38,723 bases of DNA, from positions 1 to 38,723 of the forward strand of contig JACQGX010000129.1 of assembly GCA_016199265.1 (NCBI GenBank). Reading direction: 5' to 3'. The translations under genes were made by a program, and so were the position numbers. The notes under the pieces were generated by a model that had not been told where the DNA came from, searched no databases, and was given only the letters and a program-made list of their open reading frames with translations. Of the stretch, positions 7,526-16,037 are shown in pieces. Position 1 is the stretch's first letter. Every line of letters starts with the position of its first letter. This stretch comes from Chloroflexota bacterium. GTDB taxonomy: Bacteria; Chloroflexota; UBA11872; UBA12225.

Positions 7526-8734
7526 ATGGTAATGCTCTCGGAAACCCGCACCGAGTCGGGCACCATGATCCTGAACATGGGACCGCAGCACCCGTCCACC
7601 CACGGGGTGCTGCGTCTGTTGCTCGAGCTCGAGGGCGAGGTCGTAGTGAACTGCGTGCCCGACATTGGCTTTCTGCACACGGGCATCGAGAAGACGATGG
7701 AGGCGCGCAACTACCACCAGGCCATCGTGCTGACCGACCGTACCGACTATCTGTCGCCAATCAGCAATAACCTTTCGTACGTGCTGGCGTGCGAGAAGCT
7801 GTTCAACATCGAGCATGACGTGCCCCGCCGCGCGCAGGTGATCCGCGTTATCCTCTGCGAGTTGAGCCGAATCGCCAGTCACTTGATCTGGCTGGGCACC
7901 CACGCGCTCGACCTCGGCGCGACGACGGTCTTCATGTACTGCTGGCGGGAGCGCGAGCAGATTCTCTCGATTTTCGAGTTCATCTCCGGGGTGCGCATGA
8001 TGACGAGCTACATGCGGATCGGCGGTCTCGCCGCCGACGTGCCGGAAGGCTTCGAAGAGCGCGTTGCCGGGTTCGTACGCAGCTTGCCGCCCCGCATCAA
8101 CGATTACGAGGCGCTGCTTACGCGTAACCCGATCTTCCTCGACCGGACGCGGGACATCGGCTACCTTAGCCGCGAGGACGCGCTCAAGTTCGGACTTGCC
8201 GGGCCGTGCCTGCGTGCCTCGGGCGTGCAGTTCGACGTGCGCGTGCAGTTTCCGTACTGCGGCTACGAGGAGTACGACTTCGACGTGCCGTATAGCAACG
8301 AGGGAGACGTTTACGCGCGGTACATGGTGCGCGTGCGCGAGATGCGCGAGAGCGTCAAGATCATTCGCCAAGGGCTGGAGAAGCTCAAGGGGCTCAAGGG
8401 CGAGGAGTACCGGATCGACAATCCCAAGATCGCCTTCCCCAAGCGCGAGCAGATTCACCGCAGCATGGAGTCGCTCATCCATCACTTCAAGCTGGTGAGT
8501 GAAGGACCGGTGCCGCAACCCGGCGAGGCCTACGGAATACTCGAATCGCCCCGCGGCGAACAGGGTACCTACGTGTTCAGCGACGGCTCAAACAAACCCC
8601 ACCGCGTCCGGTTCCGTCCGCCGGGCTTCTATAACTTGCAGGCGCTGCCGCAGCTCGTCATCGGACGGATGGTGGCCGACGTCGTCGCCTGTATCGGCAG
8701 CATCGACATCGTGCTGGGAGAGATCGACCGCTAA
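7526..8734 (+). CDS. nuoD: NADH-quinone oxidoreductase subunit D
   Basis: This is the 49-kDa subunit, which forms the quinone head-group pocket with NuoB. It has 402 residues and descends from NiFe-hydrogenase large subunits, without the metal-binding cysteines. Residues expected in the quinone site are visible: the histidine loop GPQHPSTHG (H22, H26) and Tyr75 in DRTDYLSP. The C-terminus is the usual DIVLGEIDR. The ATG at 7526 gives 13 residues before MILNMGPQHP, and ATG 7565 would be a shorter alternative. Its stop codon overlaps the nuoE start as TAATG, indicating coupled translation. Confidence 0.97.
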   Translation: MVMLSETRTESGTMILNMGPQHPSTHGVLRLLLELEGEVVVNCVPDIGFLHTGIEKTMEARNYHQAIVLTDRTDYLSPISNNLSYVLACEKLFNIEHDVPRRAQVIRVILCELSRIASHLIWLGTHALDLGATTVFMYCWREREQILSIFEFISGVRMMTSYMRIGGLAADVPEGFEERVAGFVRSLPPRINDYEALLTRNPIFLDRTRDIGYLSREDALKFGLAGPCLRASGVQFDVRVQFPYCGYEEYDFDVPYSNEGDVYARYMVRVREMRESVKIIRQGLEKLKGLKGEEYRIDNPKIAFPKREQIHRSMESLIHHFKLVSEGPVPQPGEAYGILESPRGEQGTYVFSDGSNKPHRVRFRPPGFYNLQALPQLVIGRMVADVVACIGSIDIVLGEIDR

Positions 8735-9294
8735 TGCCGCTCAGCCATGAACTTAAGGACCGTATTACTAAAGACTATTTCCTACGCTATGCCACCAAGC
8801 GCGCGGCGCTGATGCCGGCGCTCTGGATGGCACAGCAAGAACATGGCTGGCTCTCGCGCGAGACAGTTGAGGAAGTCGCCGAGCTGCTCGACATGCACCC
8901 GACCGACGTGGCAGCGGTAGCCAGCTTCTACGTGATGTTCAACCACAGACCGGTCGGCAAGAAGATCGTCGAGGTGTGCGAAAACCCCTCGTGTGTCATC
9001 AACGGCGCGACGGAGACGCTGCACCGCATCTGCGAGCGCCTGGGAATCCCGGCGGGGGCGCACCACGGTGGGGCGACCACAGCCGACGGCGAATTCACGG
9101 TGCGCCCGACCGAGTGTGTCGCCGCCTGTGACAAGGCGCCGGTGATCCAGGTGAACTCCCGGTACTACGGCCCGGTGCCGCCGGACAAGGTCGACGAGTT
9201 CCTGGCCGATATGGAGAAGTTCAACGTCGAAGGGTTACCGGCGGCCAACGATCTCGAAGGTCGGGCGAAGCACCTTCGGAGGGAGGTTCGCTGA
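8734..9294 (+). CDS. nuoE: NADH-quinone oxidoreductase subunit E
   Basis: This is the 24-kDa subunit with thioredoxin-like fold that holds the [2Fe-2S] cluster N1a in the NADH-oxidising module. It has 186 residues. The four cluster ligands are C82 and C87 (CENPSC) and C128 and C132 (ECVAACD). The N-terminal helical part (ALMPALWMAQQEHGWL) is typical. The start overlaps the nuoD stop by one base, and the stop overlaps the nuoF start by one base, so the D-E-F genes form a tight unit. Confidence 0.96.
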   Translation: MPLSHELKDRITKDYFLRYATKRAALMPALWMAQQEHGWLSRETVEEVAELLDMHPTDVAAVASFYVMFNHRPVGKKIVEVCENPSCVINGATETLHRICERLGIPAGAHHGGATTADGEFTVRPTECVAACDKAPVIQVNSRYYGPVPPDKVDEFLADMEKFNVEGLPAANDLEGRAKHLRREVR

Positions 9295-10679
9295 TGGCGC
9301 AGACTCCAGGTCAGCCGATCCAGCCGGCCCAGCCGCAGCGTGGCCCGGGGCTCCCCGTTCCGTGGGAGCCGGTGTTGTCGGCCGCCGTCGGACGGCCCAA
9401 CTCCCGCGACATCGACGACTACATCAGCCGGGGCGGATACGACGCGCTGAAAAAGGCGCTCGAGACGATGACGCCGCAAGACGTCACCAAGGTCGTCGCC
9501 GACAGTAAGCTGGTCGGCCGCGGCGGCGCCGGCTTCCCCACTGGCGTGAAGTGGGGCGGTACGGCGCGCAACCCCGCGCCTCGCTACCTGGTGGTCAATG
9601 CGGACGAGTCGGAGCCGGGCACGTTCGGCAATCGCTATGCGATCGACGCCGATCCCCACATGCTGCTGGACGGGATGATCATCTGCTGCTACGCGGTGGA
9701 CATCCAGCAGGGGCACATCTACATCCGTGGGGAGAACCTGCACGGTTTCGAGGTGCTGGAGGCGGCCATTACGCAGGCCTACCAGAAGGGCATCCTCGGC
9801 CCTTCGGTGATGGGCAAGGAGGGCTTCGGCGTCGATATCTACGTCACGCGCGGCGCCGGTGCCTACATCTGCGGCGAAGAGACCGCGTTGATGGAGTCGC
9901 TGGAGGGGAGGCGCGCCCAGCCCCGCATCCGCCCGCCGTTCCCCATCGAAGTTGGCGGCGGCCTGTTCGGCCGGCCGACGGTGGTCAACAACGTCGAGAC
10001 GCTGATGAACGTGCCGCACATCGTCGAGCGGGGCGCAGAATGGTTCGCCGGCATCGGCAATCCGGCCTGCCCGGGACCGAAGCTCTACACGATTAGCGGC
10101 AGCGTGAACAAGCCGGGCATGTACGAGCTGCCGATGGGCGTGTCGCTGCGCGACCTGATCTACAAGTACGCCGGCGGCATGCAGCGCGACCAGAAGGTGA
10201 AGGCGGTCTCTCCCGGTGCGCTCGCCTGCCAGATTCTGCCGGGGGACAACCTCGATATCCCGATGGATACGGCCACGCTCACCCGCCCGCCGTACTTTAT
10301 TCCGCCGTTCGGCCCAGTCGGCTTCGGCGCGGGCGGCATCGTCGTCTACGGCGAGGAGGTCGATATGGTGCAGATCATCACCAATATCGCCGGCTTCTTC
10401 GCGCGCGAGAGTTGCGGCAAGTGCGTTCCCTGCCGAGAAGGTACGCACTGGATGCTCGACATGCTGCGCCGCATCGCGAGCGGCGCTGGCCGGCCGAAGG
10501 ACCTCGAAGTACTCCGCGACGTGGCGACAAATATCGCCGGCCGCAAAACGTTGTGCGCGCTCGGTGATTTCGCCGTCAACCCGGTCGGTTCCGGCCTGCG
10601 CCTGTTCTGGGACGAGTTCGAGGCGCACGTGACCAAGAGCTCGCCGGCGCGGCTGCTCGAACCGGCGGCCGCCGGCTAG
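9294..10679 (+). CDS. nuoF: NADH-quinone oxidoreductase subunit F
   Basis: This is the 51-kDa subunit that binds NADH and FMN and carries [4Fe-4S] cluster N3. It has 461 residues. The FMN/NADH glycine loop GRGGAGFPTG is at residues 75-84 and GAGAYICGEETALMESLEG is near residue 190. Cluster ligands ESCGKCVPCREG (C374, C377, C380) are followed by the fourth cysteine near residue 420 (KTLCALGDFA). The start overlaps the nuoE stop codon. The first 30 residues are a Gln/Pro-rich extension. The next gene is separated by a 125-base spacer with degenerate repeats. Confidence 0.97.
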   Translation: MAQTPGQPIQPAQPQRGPGLPVPWEPVLSAAVGRPNSRDIDDYISRGGYDALKKALETMTPQDVTKVVADSKLVGRGGAGFPTGVKWGGTARNPAPRYLVVNADESEPGTFGNRYAIDADPHMLLDGMIICCYAVDIQQGHIYIRGENLHGFEVLEAAITQAYQKGILGPSVMGKEGFGVDIYVTRGAGAYICGEETALMESLEGRRAQPRIRPPFPIEVGGGLFGRPTVVNNVETLMNVPHIVERGAEWFAGIGNPACPGPKLYTISGSVNKPGMYELPMGVSLRDLIYKYAGGMQRDQKVKAVSPGALACQILPGDNLDIPMDTATLTRPPYFIPPFGPVGFGAGGIVVYGEEVDMVQIITNIAGFFARESCGKCVPCREGTHWMLDMLRRIASGAGRPKDLEVLRDVATNIAGRKTLCALGDFAVNPVGSGLRLFWDEFEAHVTKSSPARLLEPAAAG

Positions 10680-10690
10680 AAGACAATCGA

Positions 10691-10773
10691 CGCAAGACGA
10701 ACGAGCATATCACCAAAAGTGACGAATGCACGCGAACCGCTCTTCGTCTTTCATCGTTCGTCATTCGTCTCTC
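10691..10773. repeat. Degenerate GACGAA/TTCGTC palindrome between nuoF and nuoG
   Basis: The left part carries AAGACGAACGAGC and GTGACGAATGC. The right part carries CTTCGTCTTTCATCGTTCGTCATTCGTC (given here as a span, 10742-10769), which is largely the reverse complement of the left. The units resemble the GACGAACGAC repeats found inside the GT4 gene at 25893-25972, so this may be an older copy of the same family. Confidence 0.5.
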
Positions 10774-10804
10774 AGAAATGCAGCAAAGAGGCTCAACTTA
10801 GGAT

Positions 10805-13561
10805 ATGATTGCGACCGCACCGCCCAACATGGTCACGCTCACCATCGACGGCGCCGAAGTGACGGTGCCGGCCGGCACTCTGGTGGTCGAGGCGGCGCGT
10901 GAGGCCGGCATCGACGTACCGGTGTTCTGCTATCACCCCAAGCTCTCGCTGGCCGGGGCCTGCCGCATGTGCGTCTGCGAGATCGGCATGCCGCCGCCGC
11001 CGGGTCAGCCGGCCCGCCCGCCGGCGCTGCTCACGTCGTGCACGACGCGCGTCACGCCCGGCATGGTCGTCAACACGATGGCGTCCGGTGCGCTGAAGGC
11101 GCGCGAGTCGGTGATCGAGTTCCTCCTGATCAACCACCCGCTCGACTGCCCCGTCTGTGACGCCGGCGGCGAGTGCCCGCTGCAAGACAACTCGCACGCC
11201 TGGGGACCCAAGGAGAGCCGGTTCGCGGAAGAAAAGCGGCTGGCGCGCAAGGGAGCGCCGCTCTCGCCGCTCGTCGTGCTCGACCAAGAGCGCTGTATCG
11301 TCTGCTACCGTTGCACGCGCTTTATGGCCGAGATTCCCGGCGAGGCCGAGCTCGACTTCTTCAACCGCGGCTACTCCTCGGAGCTCCGCACGATCAACGA
11401 CGAGGCGATGCAGTCGCGCTTCCAGGGCAACATCATCGATCTCTGCCCCTGCGGCGCGCTCACGAGCGAGACGTACCGCTTCCGCGCGCGACCGCACGAT
11501 CTTGACCACGCCGACAGCGTCTGCGCGCAGTGCCCGGTCGGCTGCAACATCGTCCTCGACAGCCGGGCAAACATCATGGCGCGCGTACGCCCCCGGCAGA
11601 ACGAGAGCGTCAACGAGATCTGGCTGTGTGACAAGGGCCGCTTCGCGCACCACTACGTCTCGAGCCCCGAGCGGCTGACGCAGCCACTGGTGATGGGTGA
11701 CGACGGCGAGCTACGTGCGGCGTCGTGGCCGGAAGCGCTCGGCACCGCCGCCGTGCGCTTGCAGCAGATCAAGGAGCAGTACGGCCCGCGGGCCATCGGC
11801 GTCATCGGCGGACGCAACCTGGCCAACGAGGACTGCTACGCCCTGGCGCGCTTCGCCCGTGAAGCGCTCGAGACGCCAAACATCGACCATCGCGCCGGCG
11901 CGCGTACCGCCGCCGCCAACCCGTTGGCGGCGCACGGCCTCGACGCCTTCAACAGCACTTACGGCGCCGTCGAGAGCGCTGGCGCGGTCGTCCTGCTAGG
12001 CACCGACGTCTACGAGGAGATGCCCGTCTTCTGGCTGCGTATTCGCAAGGCCGTGATGTTTGGCGCCAAGCTGATCGTCGCCAATCCGCGGGCAACCGAG
12101 GCCGATCGACTGGCGCTCCACCGGCTGCGCTACCGGCCGGGCGCCGAGCTGTCCGTGCTGCGCGGGCTGCTCGCCGCGCTCGTCGAATCGCCGCCGCACG
12201 AGCACGCACCGCCGCCCGCCGAGGGCGGCGAGGGCGCGCCACCACCGCCGCGCGACCTCTCCGGCCTGCGGCAGGCGTTGGGCGGCGTCACCGTCGAGGA
12301 CGCCGCGCGCGAAAGCGGTGTGATGGCCGAAACGCTGCGTGCCGTCGCCGCGACGCTGGCCGGTGCGAAGAACCCGCTGATCTACGCCGGCGCGCGGTTG
12401 GTCATCCGCGCCGACGCCGCCGGCCTGGCAGCCGCGCTGGTCAACCTGGGCGGCGCGCTGGGCGACCGCCGGGCGGTCAACTTTTTCACCGAAGGCGCGA
12501 ACGGCCGGGGCGCTGAGCTCGCCGGCCTGGTGCCCGATGAAGGTGGCTTGTCCGCAGGCGAGATCATCGCGCAGGCCGCCGAGGGGAAGATCAAGGCGCT
12601 CTACCTCGCCGGCGAGAACGTGCTGGCCACGCACCCCGACGCCGAGCAGGCGCGGCGCGCGCTGGAAAACGCCGAGCTCGTGGTGATGCAAGAGTTGTTC
12701 GTCACCGAGACCGCCCGCCACGCCGACATCGTCTTCTCGGCGACGAGCCTCCCGGAAAAGGAGGGCACGCTGACCAACGCCGAGGGGCGTGTCCAACGCA
12801 TGCACTCCGGCGTGCGTAATGAGGCCGAAGGGCGGCCCGACTGGAGTATCGTCAGTGAGTTGTCCGCCGAGATGGGTGTGCCGCTCGGTTACGCGGCTGC
12901 GGTCGAGGTCACGCGCGACCTGCTAGCCGATCTGCCGGCGTACGCGCCGCTGGCCGGCTGCACCATTCCGAGCGAAGGCGTCATCGCGCGCGAGCACGCG
13001 GCCGAGGAATCCGCCGAGCCCAGTGCGGTGCAGTGGGCACCCCTCACCCCCGGCCCCTCTCCCACCGGCGCGCGCCCCCTCACCCCTAGCCCCTCTCCCA
13101 CCAGGGGAGAGGGGAACGAAGGCGCGGCGCCCTCGGCGCCGACTCCCCCTCTCCCCGCATGGGAGAGGGGGCCAGGGGGTGGGGGGTTGATCCTCGTCAC
13201 CTACAGTGAGTTGCTGGGGGACGAGACGATGGTGCGGCCGACGACCGAATTGCTGATGATGGTGCCCGAGCCGTACGTCGAGCTCAACCGGAGCGACGCC
13301 GCGCGCCTGGGTCTCAAAGACGGGCAGTTCGCCGAGGTGAGCACCCACAAGGGCGGCGTCGTCCACCGAGTGCGCGTCAATGGGCGGTGCCCGGAGGGCG
13401 TGTGCTTCGTGCCCGATAACGTCGGCGAGCCGCGCGTCAATGTGTTGCTCGACTGGGAATCGCCGGCCACGGTCGTGCAGGTGCGACCCGCTCCGGAGTC
13501 GGTGGGGGTCGCTGCCGGAGTGCCCGGTACAGCGGGCGCAGTTGCGGCGGAGGGCCGGTAA
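10805..13561 (+). CDS. nuoG: NADH-quinone oxidoreductase subunit G
   Basis: This is the 75-kDa subunit, which carries FeS clusters from N1b onward. It has 918 residues. The [2Fe-2S] ferredoxin domain has C42, C53, C56 and C79. The His-Cys3 cluster N5 uses H111, C115, C118 and C124. N4 uses C164, C167, C170 and C214. An additional N7 cluster uses C240, C243, C247 and C275, as in Thermus and E. coli. A molybdopterin-oxidoreductase-like domain follows, and a dinucleotide-binding-like domain closes the protein (ELNRSDAARLGLKDGQFAEV). Between these two, about residues 746-794 are encoded by a palindromic repeat (13039-13186) that keeps the frame and gives a Pro/Ser/Gly-rich stretch. The 4-base gap to nuoH indicates coupling. 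Confidence 0.96.
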   Translation: MIATAPPNMVTLTIDGAEVTVPAGTLVVEAAREAGIDVPVFCYHPKLSLAGACRMCVCEIGMPPPPGQPARPPALLTSCTTRVTPGMVVNTMASGALKARESVIEFLLINHPLDCPVCDAGGECPLQDNSHAWGPKESRFAEEKRLARKGAPLSPLVVLDQERCIVCYRCTRFMAEIPGEAELDFFNRGYSSELRTINDEAMQSRFQGNIIDLCPCGALTSETYRFRARPHDLDHADSVCAQCPVGCNIVLDSRANIMARVRPRQNESVNEIWLCDKGRFAHHYVSSPERLTQPLVMGDDGELRAASWPEALGTAAVRLQQIKEQYGPRAIGVIGGRNLANEDCYALARFAREALETPNIDHRAGARTAAANPLAAHGLDAFNSTYGAVESAGAVVLLGTDVYEEMPVFWLRIRKAVMFGAKLIVANPRATEADRLALHRLRYRPGAELSVLRGLLAALVESPPHEHAPPPAEGGEGAPPPPRDLSGLRQALGGVTVEDAARESGVMAETLRAVAATLAGAKNPLIYAGARLVIRADAAGLAAALVNLGGALGDRRAVNFFTEGANGRGAELAGLVPDEGGLSAGEIIAQAAEGKIKALYLAGENVLATHPDAEQARRALENAELVVMQELFVTETARHADIVFSATSLPEKEGTLTNAEGRVQRMHSGVRNEAEGRPDWSIVSELSAEMGVPLGYAAAVEVTRDLLADLPAYAPLAGCTIPSEGVIAREHAAEESAEPSAVQWAPLTPGPSPTGARPLTPSPSPTRGEGNEGAAPSAPTPPLPAWERGPGGGGLILVTYSELLGDETMVRPTTELLMMVPEPYVELNRSDAARLGLKDGQFAEVSTHKGGVVHRVRVNGRCPEGVCFVPDNVGEPRVNVLLDWESPATVVQVRPAPESVGVAAGVPGTAGAVAAEGR
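13039..13186. repeat. Palindromic GGGAGAGGGG-type repeat inside nuoG
   Basis: Two direct copies of a CCCCTCACCCCNRGCCCCTCTCCC-like unit (13039-13065 and 13075-13100) are followed by complementary GGGAGAGGGG arms at 13101-13114 and 13161-13186. Together they form a large GC-rich palindrome of about 148 bases. It reads through in the nuoG frame as PLTPGPSPTG, PSPSPTRGEG and PLPAWERGPGGGG. No stop codon or frameshift results. A shorter copy of the same motif is between cdaA and cdaR (24068-24088). Confidence 0.85.
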
Positions 13562-13564
13562 TCG

Positions 13565-14635
13565 ATGTTCGACTGGATCAGCTGGAACGTCGTCCTGGCG
13601 GTGATCGCCGCCTTCGTCAAAGCGTTCGTCGTCGTCAATGCCCTGCTCGTCGCGTTCGCGTACATGACCCTTACCGAGCGCAAGGTGATGGGGCGCATGC
13701 AGGTGCGCTACGGTCCGAATCGCGTCGGCCCATTTGGCCTGCTGCAGCCGATTGCCGACGGCATCAAGCTGGCGTTCAAAGAGGACGTCACGCCGTCGCA
13801 GGCCAACATCTGGGTTCACACCATCGCACCCATCATGGCGTTGGTGCCGGCGCTGATTATCTTCGCCGTCATTCCTATTGGCCCTTCGCTTCTGATCGCC
13901 GACCAGCCGTGGACGTGGTACATCGCCAACATCAACGTCAGCTATCTCTACGTCACAGCGGTGGCCTCGCTCGGCGTCTATGGTCTGGTCCTCGCCGGGT
14001 GGGCGTCAAACAACAAATACTCGCTGCTCGGCGGGCTGCGCGCTTCGGCGCAGATGATCAGCTACGAGCTCGCGCAGGCGGCGGCGGCGCTGACGGTCGT
14101 GATCTTGGCCGGCTCGATCAACCTGTACGAGATTGTCGAGCAGCAGAATCGCAGCCTGATCCCGTACGCGCTCTACCTTCCGGTCGGCTTGGTCGCCTTC
14201 GCCGTCTACCTGATCGCCGGCGTGGCTGAGACCAACCGCGCGCCGTTCGACTTGCCCGAGGCCGAGGGCGAGCTGGGTGCCGGCTTCCATACCGAGTACT
14301 CCGGCTTCAAGTGGTCGATGTTCTTCATGGCCGAGTACGTCAACATGGTCAACGTCTCGGCCATCGCGATCGTCCTATTCCTGGGCGGCTGGTGGCCGGC
14401 CGTCCCCTACCTCGGCGAGACCGTCGCCGGCATCGTCGGACCGATCTTTTTCTTGCTCAAGCTCGCCCTCTTCATGTTCTTCTTCATCTGGCTGCGGTCG
14501 ACGCTCCCTCGCCTGCGCTTCGATCGCCTCATGGGCTTGGGTTGGAAGGTGCTCTTCCCCGTCGCGCTGGTAAACCTGATGGTGACCGCGGTCATCGTCG
14601 CCCTGTGGCCGACCGGAGTATGGCCATTCATCTAA
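13565..14635 (+). CDS. nuoH: NADH-quinone oxidoreductase subunit H
   Basis: NuoH is the membrane subunit that forms the quinone entry channel and links the peripheral arm to the proton pumps. It has 356 residues and about eight transmembrane helices. Conserved elements are TERKVMGRMQVRYGPNRVGP in the first cytoplasmic loop, then QPIADGIKLAFKED, ETNRAPFDLPEAEGELGAGF and HTEYSGFKWSMFFMAEY, with the acidic residues thought to couple quinone reduction to pumping. The ATG at 13565 starts 3 bases after the nuoG stop codon. A palindromic repeat fills the 99 bases before nuoI. Confidence 0.97.
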   Translation: MFDWISWNVVLAVIAAFVKAFVVVNALLVAFAYMTLTERKVMGRMQVRYGPNRVGPFGLLQPIADGIKLAFKEDVTPSQANIWVHTIAPIMALVPALIIFAVIPIGPSLLIADQPWTWYIANINVSYLYVTAVASLGVYGLVLAGWASNNKYSLLGGLRASAQMISYELAQAAAALTVVILAGSINLYEIVEQQNRSLIPYALYLPVGLVAFAVYLIAGVAETNRAPFDLPEAEGELGAGFHTEYSGFKWSMFFMAEYVNMVNVSAIAIVLFLGGWWPAVPYLGETVAGIVGPIFFLLKLALFMFFFIWLRSTLPRLRFDRLMGLGWKVLFPVALVNLMVTAVIVALWPTGVWPFI

Positions 14636-14640
14636 GACAG

Positions 14641-14729
14641 TTCCGAGTTCCTGGTTCCGAGTTCCTCGTTCTCGTGTGGAGCAGGAGGAACCAGAAACTC
14701 GGAACCAGGAACTAGAAACTAGGAACTCA
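14641..14729. repeat. Palindromic GTTCCGAGTTCCTGG repeat between nuoH and nuoI
   Basis: Bases 14646-14663 (AGTTCCTGGTTCCGAGTT) are the exact reverse complement of 14696-14713, an 18-base perfect match. Further degenerate units of GGAACTAGAAACTAGGAAC type extend to 14729. It occupies nearly the whole nuoH-nuoI spacer and ends 5 bases before the nuoI GTG, leaving no clear Shine-Dalgarno apart from GGAAC at 14722-14726. Confidence 0.8.
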
Positions 14730-14734
14730 GAAAA

Positions 14735-15277
14735 GTGGCTTACGTTGAACTGAAGGCGCCGCCCAAGCCCAGCAACGCGGTGGAAGAGGCGCTGGCCGAC
14801 TTCTCGGCGATCGCCAAGGGGCTTGGCGTCACGCTGCGGCATATGTTCGTCAAGCCGGTGACGATGCAGTACCCGGAGGAGCGGCCGGAACTGCCTGCCA
14901 GGCACCGCGGACGGCACGAGCTCGAGCGGCACGAGAATGGGCTCGAGCGATGCGTCGGCTGTGAGCTGTGTGCGCTGGCATGCCCCGCGAAAGCGATCTT
15001 TGTCGAAGGAGCCGAGAACCCGCCCGACGCACCGGTCTCGATCGGCGAACGCTACGCCAAGACGTGGATCGTCAACATGATCCGTTGCATCTTCTGCGGC
15101 TTCTGCGTCGAGGCGTGCCCGACCGAGGCGGTGCAGCTCAAGCGCGTCTTCGAGCTCGCCGACTACACACGCGAATCGATGATCTACACCAAAGAGATGC
15201 TGCTGGCACCGGCACCGAAGAAAGAGCCCGAGGACTCCTGGCTCCCCGGTTTCCTGCCGGAGGCGGCCAAGCAGTAG
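14735..15277 (+). CDS. nuoI: NADH-quinone oxidoreductase subunit I
   Basis: This is the 23-kDa subunit with two [4Fe-4S] ferredoxin motifs (clusters N6a and N6b), conducting electrons from NuoG to NuoB. It has 180 residues. First motif: C73, C76, C79, C83 ([12 protein letters not shown]). Second motif: C118, C121, C124, C128 ([12 protein letters not shown]). The N-terminal amphipathic helix ([19 protein letters not shown]) anchors it to the membrane. The start is GTG at 14735. The palindromic repeat ends just before it, so the ribosome-binding site is poor. The final codons KQ-stop are part of a GCAGTAGGCAGTA repeat. Confidence 0.95.
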   Translation: MAYVELKAPPKPSNAVEEALADFSAIAKGLGVTLRHMFVKPVTMQYPEERPELPARHRGRHELERHENGLERCVGCELCALACPAKAIFVEGAENPPDAPVSIGERYAKTWIVNMIRCIFCGFCVEACPTEAVQLKRVFELADYTRESMIYTKEMLLAPAPKKEPEDSWLPGFLPEAAKQ

Positions 15278-15295
15278 GCAGTAAGCAGTAGGCAG
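15271..15295. repeat. GCAGTAGGCAGTAAGCAGTAGGC tandem repeat over the nuoI stop codon
   Basis: Three imperfect units of GCAGTAG/GCAGTAA run from inside the last nuoI codons (CAG TAG) to 15295. The nuoI stop codon itself is part of the first unit. Twenty bases on, GGCGAGATGGCGAGATA contains another small direct repeat. The AAGGAG at 15315-15320 and a start-stop pair ATGTAG at 15323-15328 precede nuoJ. Confidence 0.6.
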
Positions 15296-15334
15296 ACGGC
15301 GAGATGGCGAGATAAAGGAGCAATGTAGCCGCTC

Positions 15335-15940
15335 ATGGAATTTGTGGTCTTTGTGATCGCGGCCGCGGTAGCGGTCGCGGCGGCGCTGATGATGGTCCTC
15401 CAGCGAAACGCGATGTACAGCGCGCTGTTCCTGGTGTTGACCTTCTTCTGCATCGCCGTGTTCTACGTGCTGCTGGGCGCCTTCTTTCTCGCCGTCGTCC
15501 AGGTCGCGGTCTACGCCGGCGCGATCATGGTGCTGATGCTCTTCGTGCTCATGCTGCTCAACGTCGCGCATCCCGAGCCGGCTGACCGCCGTCTGGCGTT
15601 CCTGAAGCCGTTCGGCGTCATTGCCGCGCTCGTGCTCGTCATCGAGCTCGCCGTCGCCGTGCTGCAGGCCCCCACCGAGCCGGCCGCGGCTGTCGGCGGC
15701 GCCGCGACGGGCGCCGCGCGACAAGCCACGCCCATCGCCCGTCCCGCCCCCGCGACGCCGGCCCCGGCGTTCCCGCTCCCGCCAGAGGGCGTCGGTGCTG
15801 CCGAGGTCGGGCACACACAGGCGCTGGCGTCGGTGTTGTTCACACGTTTTCTCTTGCCCTTCGAGGTCACCAGTATCCTGCTGTTGGCCGCGATCCTCGG
15901 TGCCACCGTGCTCGCCAGAAAACGACCGGAGACGACATAG
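15335..15940 (+). CDS. nuoJ: NADH-quinone oxidoreductase subunit J
   Basis: This membrane subunit of complex I takes part in coupling quinone reduction to proton movement. It has 201 residues and five expected helices, with the conserved third-helix region AVVQVAVYAGAIMVLMLFVLML. Between the fourth and fifth helices lies a low-complexity Ala/Pro loop of about 45 residues (AAVGGAATGAARQATPIARP onward). The likely Shine-Dalgarno AAGGAG (15315-15320) is 14 bases from the ATG, further than usual, and an ATG-TAG dipeptide-free start-stop lies between. Confidence 0.94.
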   Translation: MEFVVFVIAAAVAVAAALMMVLQRNAMYSALFLVLTFFCIAVFYVLLGAFFLAVVQVAVYAGAIMVLMLFVLMLLNVAHPEPADRRLAFLKPFGVIAALVLVIELAVAVLQAPTEPAAAVGGAATGAARQATPIARPAPATPAPAFPLPPEGVGAAEVGHTQALASVLFTRFLLPFEVTSILLLAAILGATVLARKRPETT

Positions 15941-15941
15941 A

Positions 15942-15992
15942 GCGTAATGCGTAATTCCGTAATGGGAGAGGCCGTCGAAAGGCGCATTACGC
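15942..15992. repeat. GCGTAATGCG palindrome between nuoJ and nuoK
   Basis: GCGTAATGCG at 15942-15951 is the exact reverse complement of CGCATTACGC at 15983-15992. A second unit GTAATTCCGTAATG continues the left arm. The element starts right after the nuoJ stop codon (15938-15940). A purine-rich run with AGGAGT (16025-16030) follows and serves nuoK. Confidence 0.7.
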
Positions 15993-16037
15993 ATGACGGC
16001 CAGGGGCTGGAGAGAGAGGAAGAGAGGAGTAACTGAA

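Noticed and set aside
9165-10628. Long minus-strand frame (487 codons) opposite nuoF
   Set aside because: It has no recognisable domain and is antisense to nuoF, whose FMN and FeS motifs are complete.
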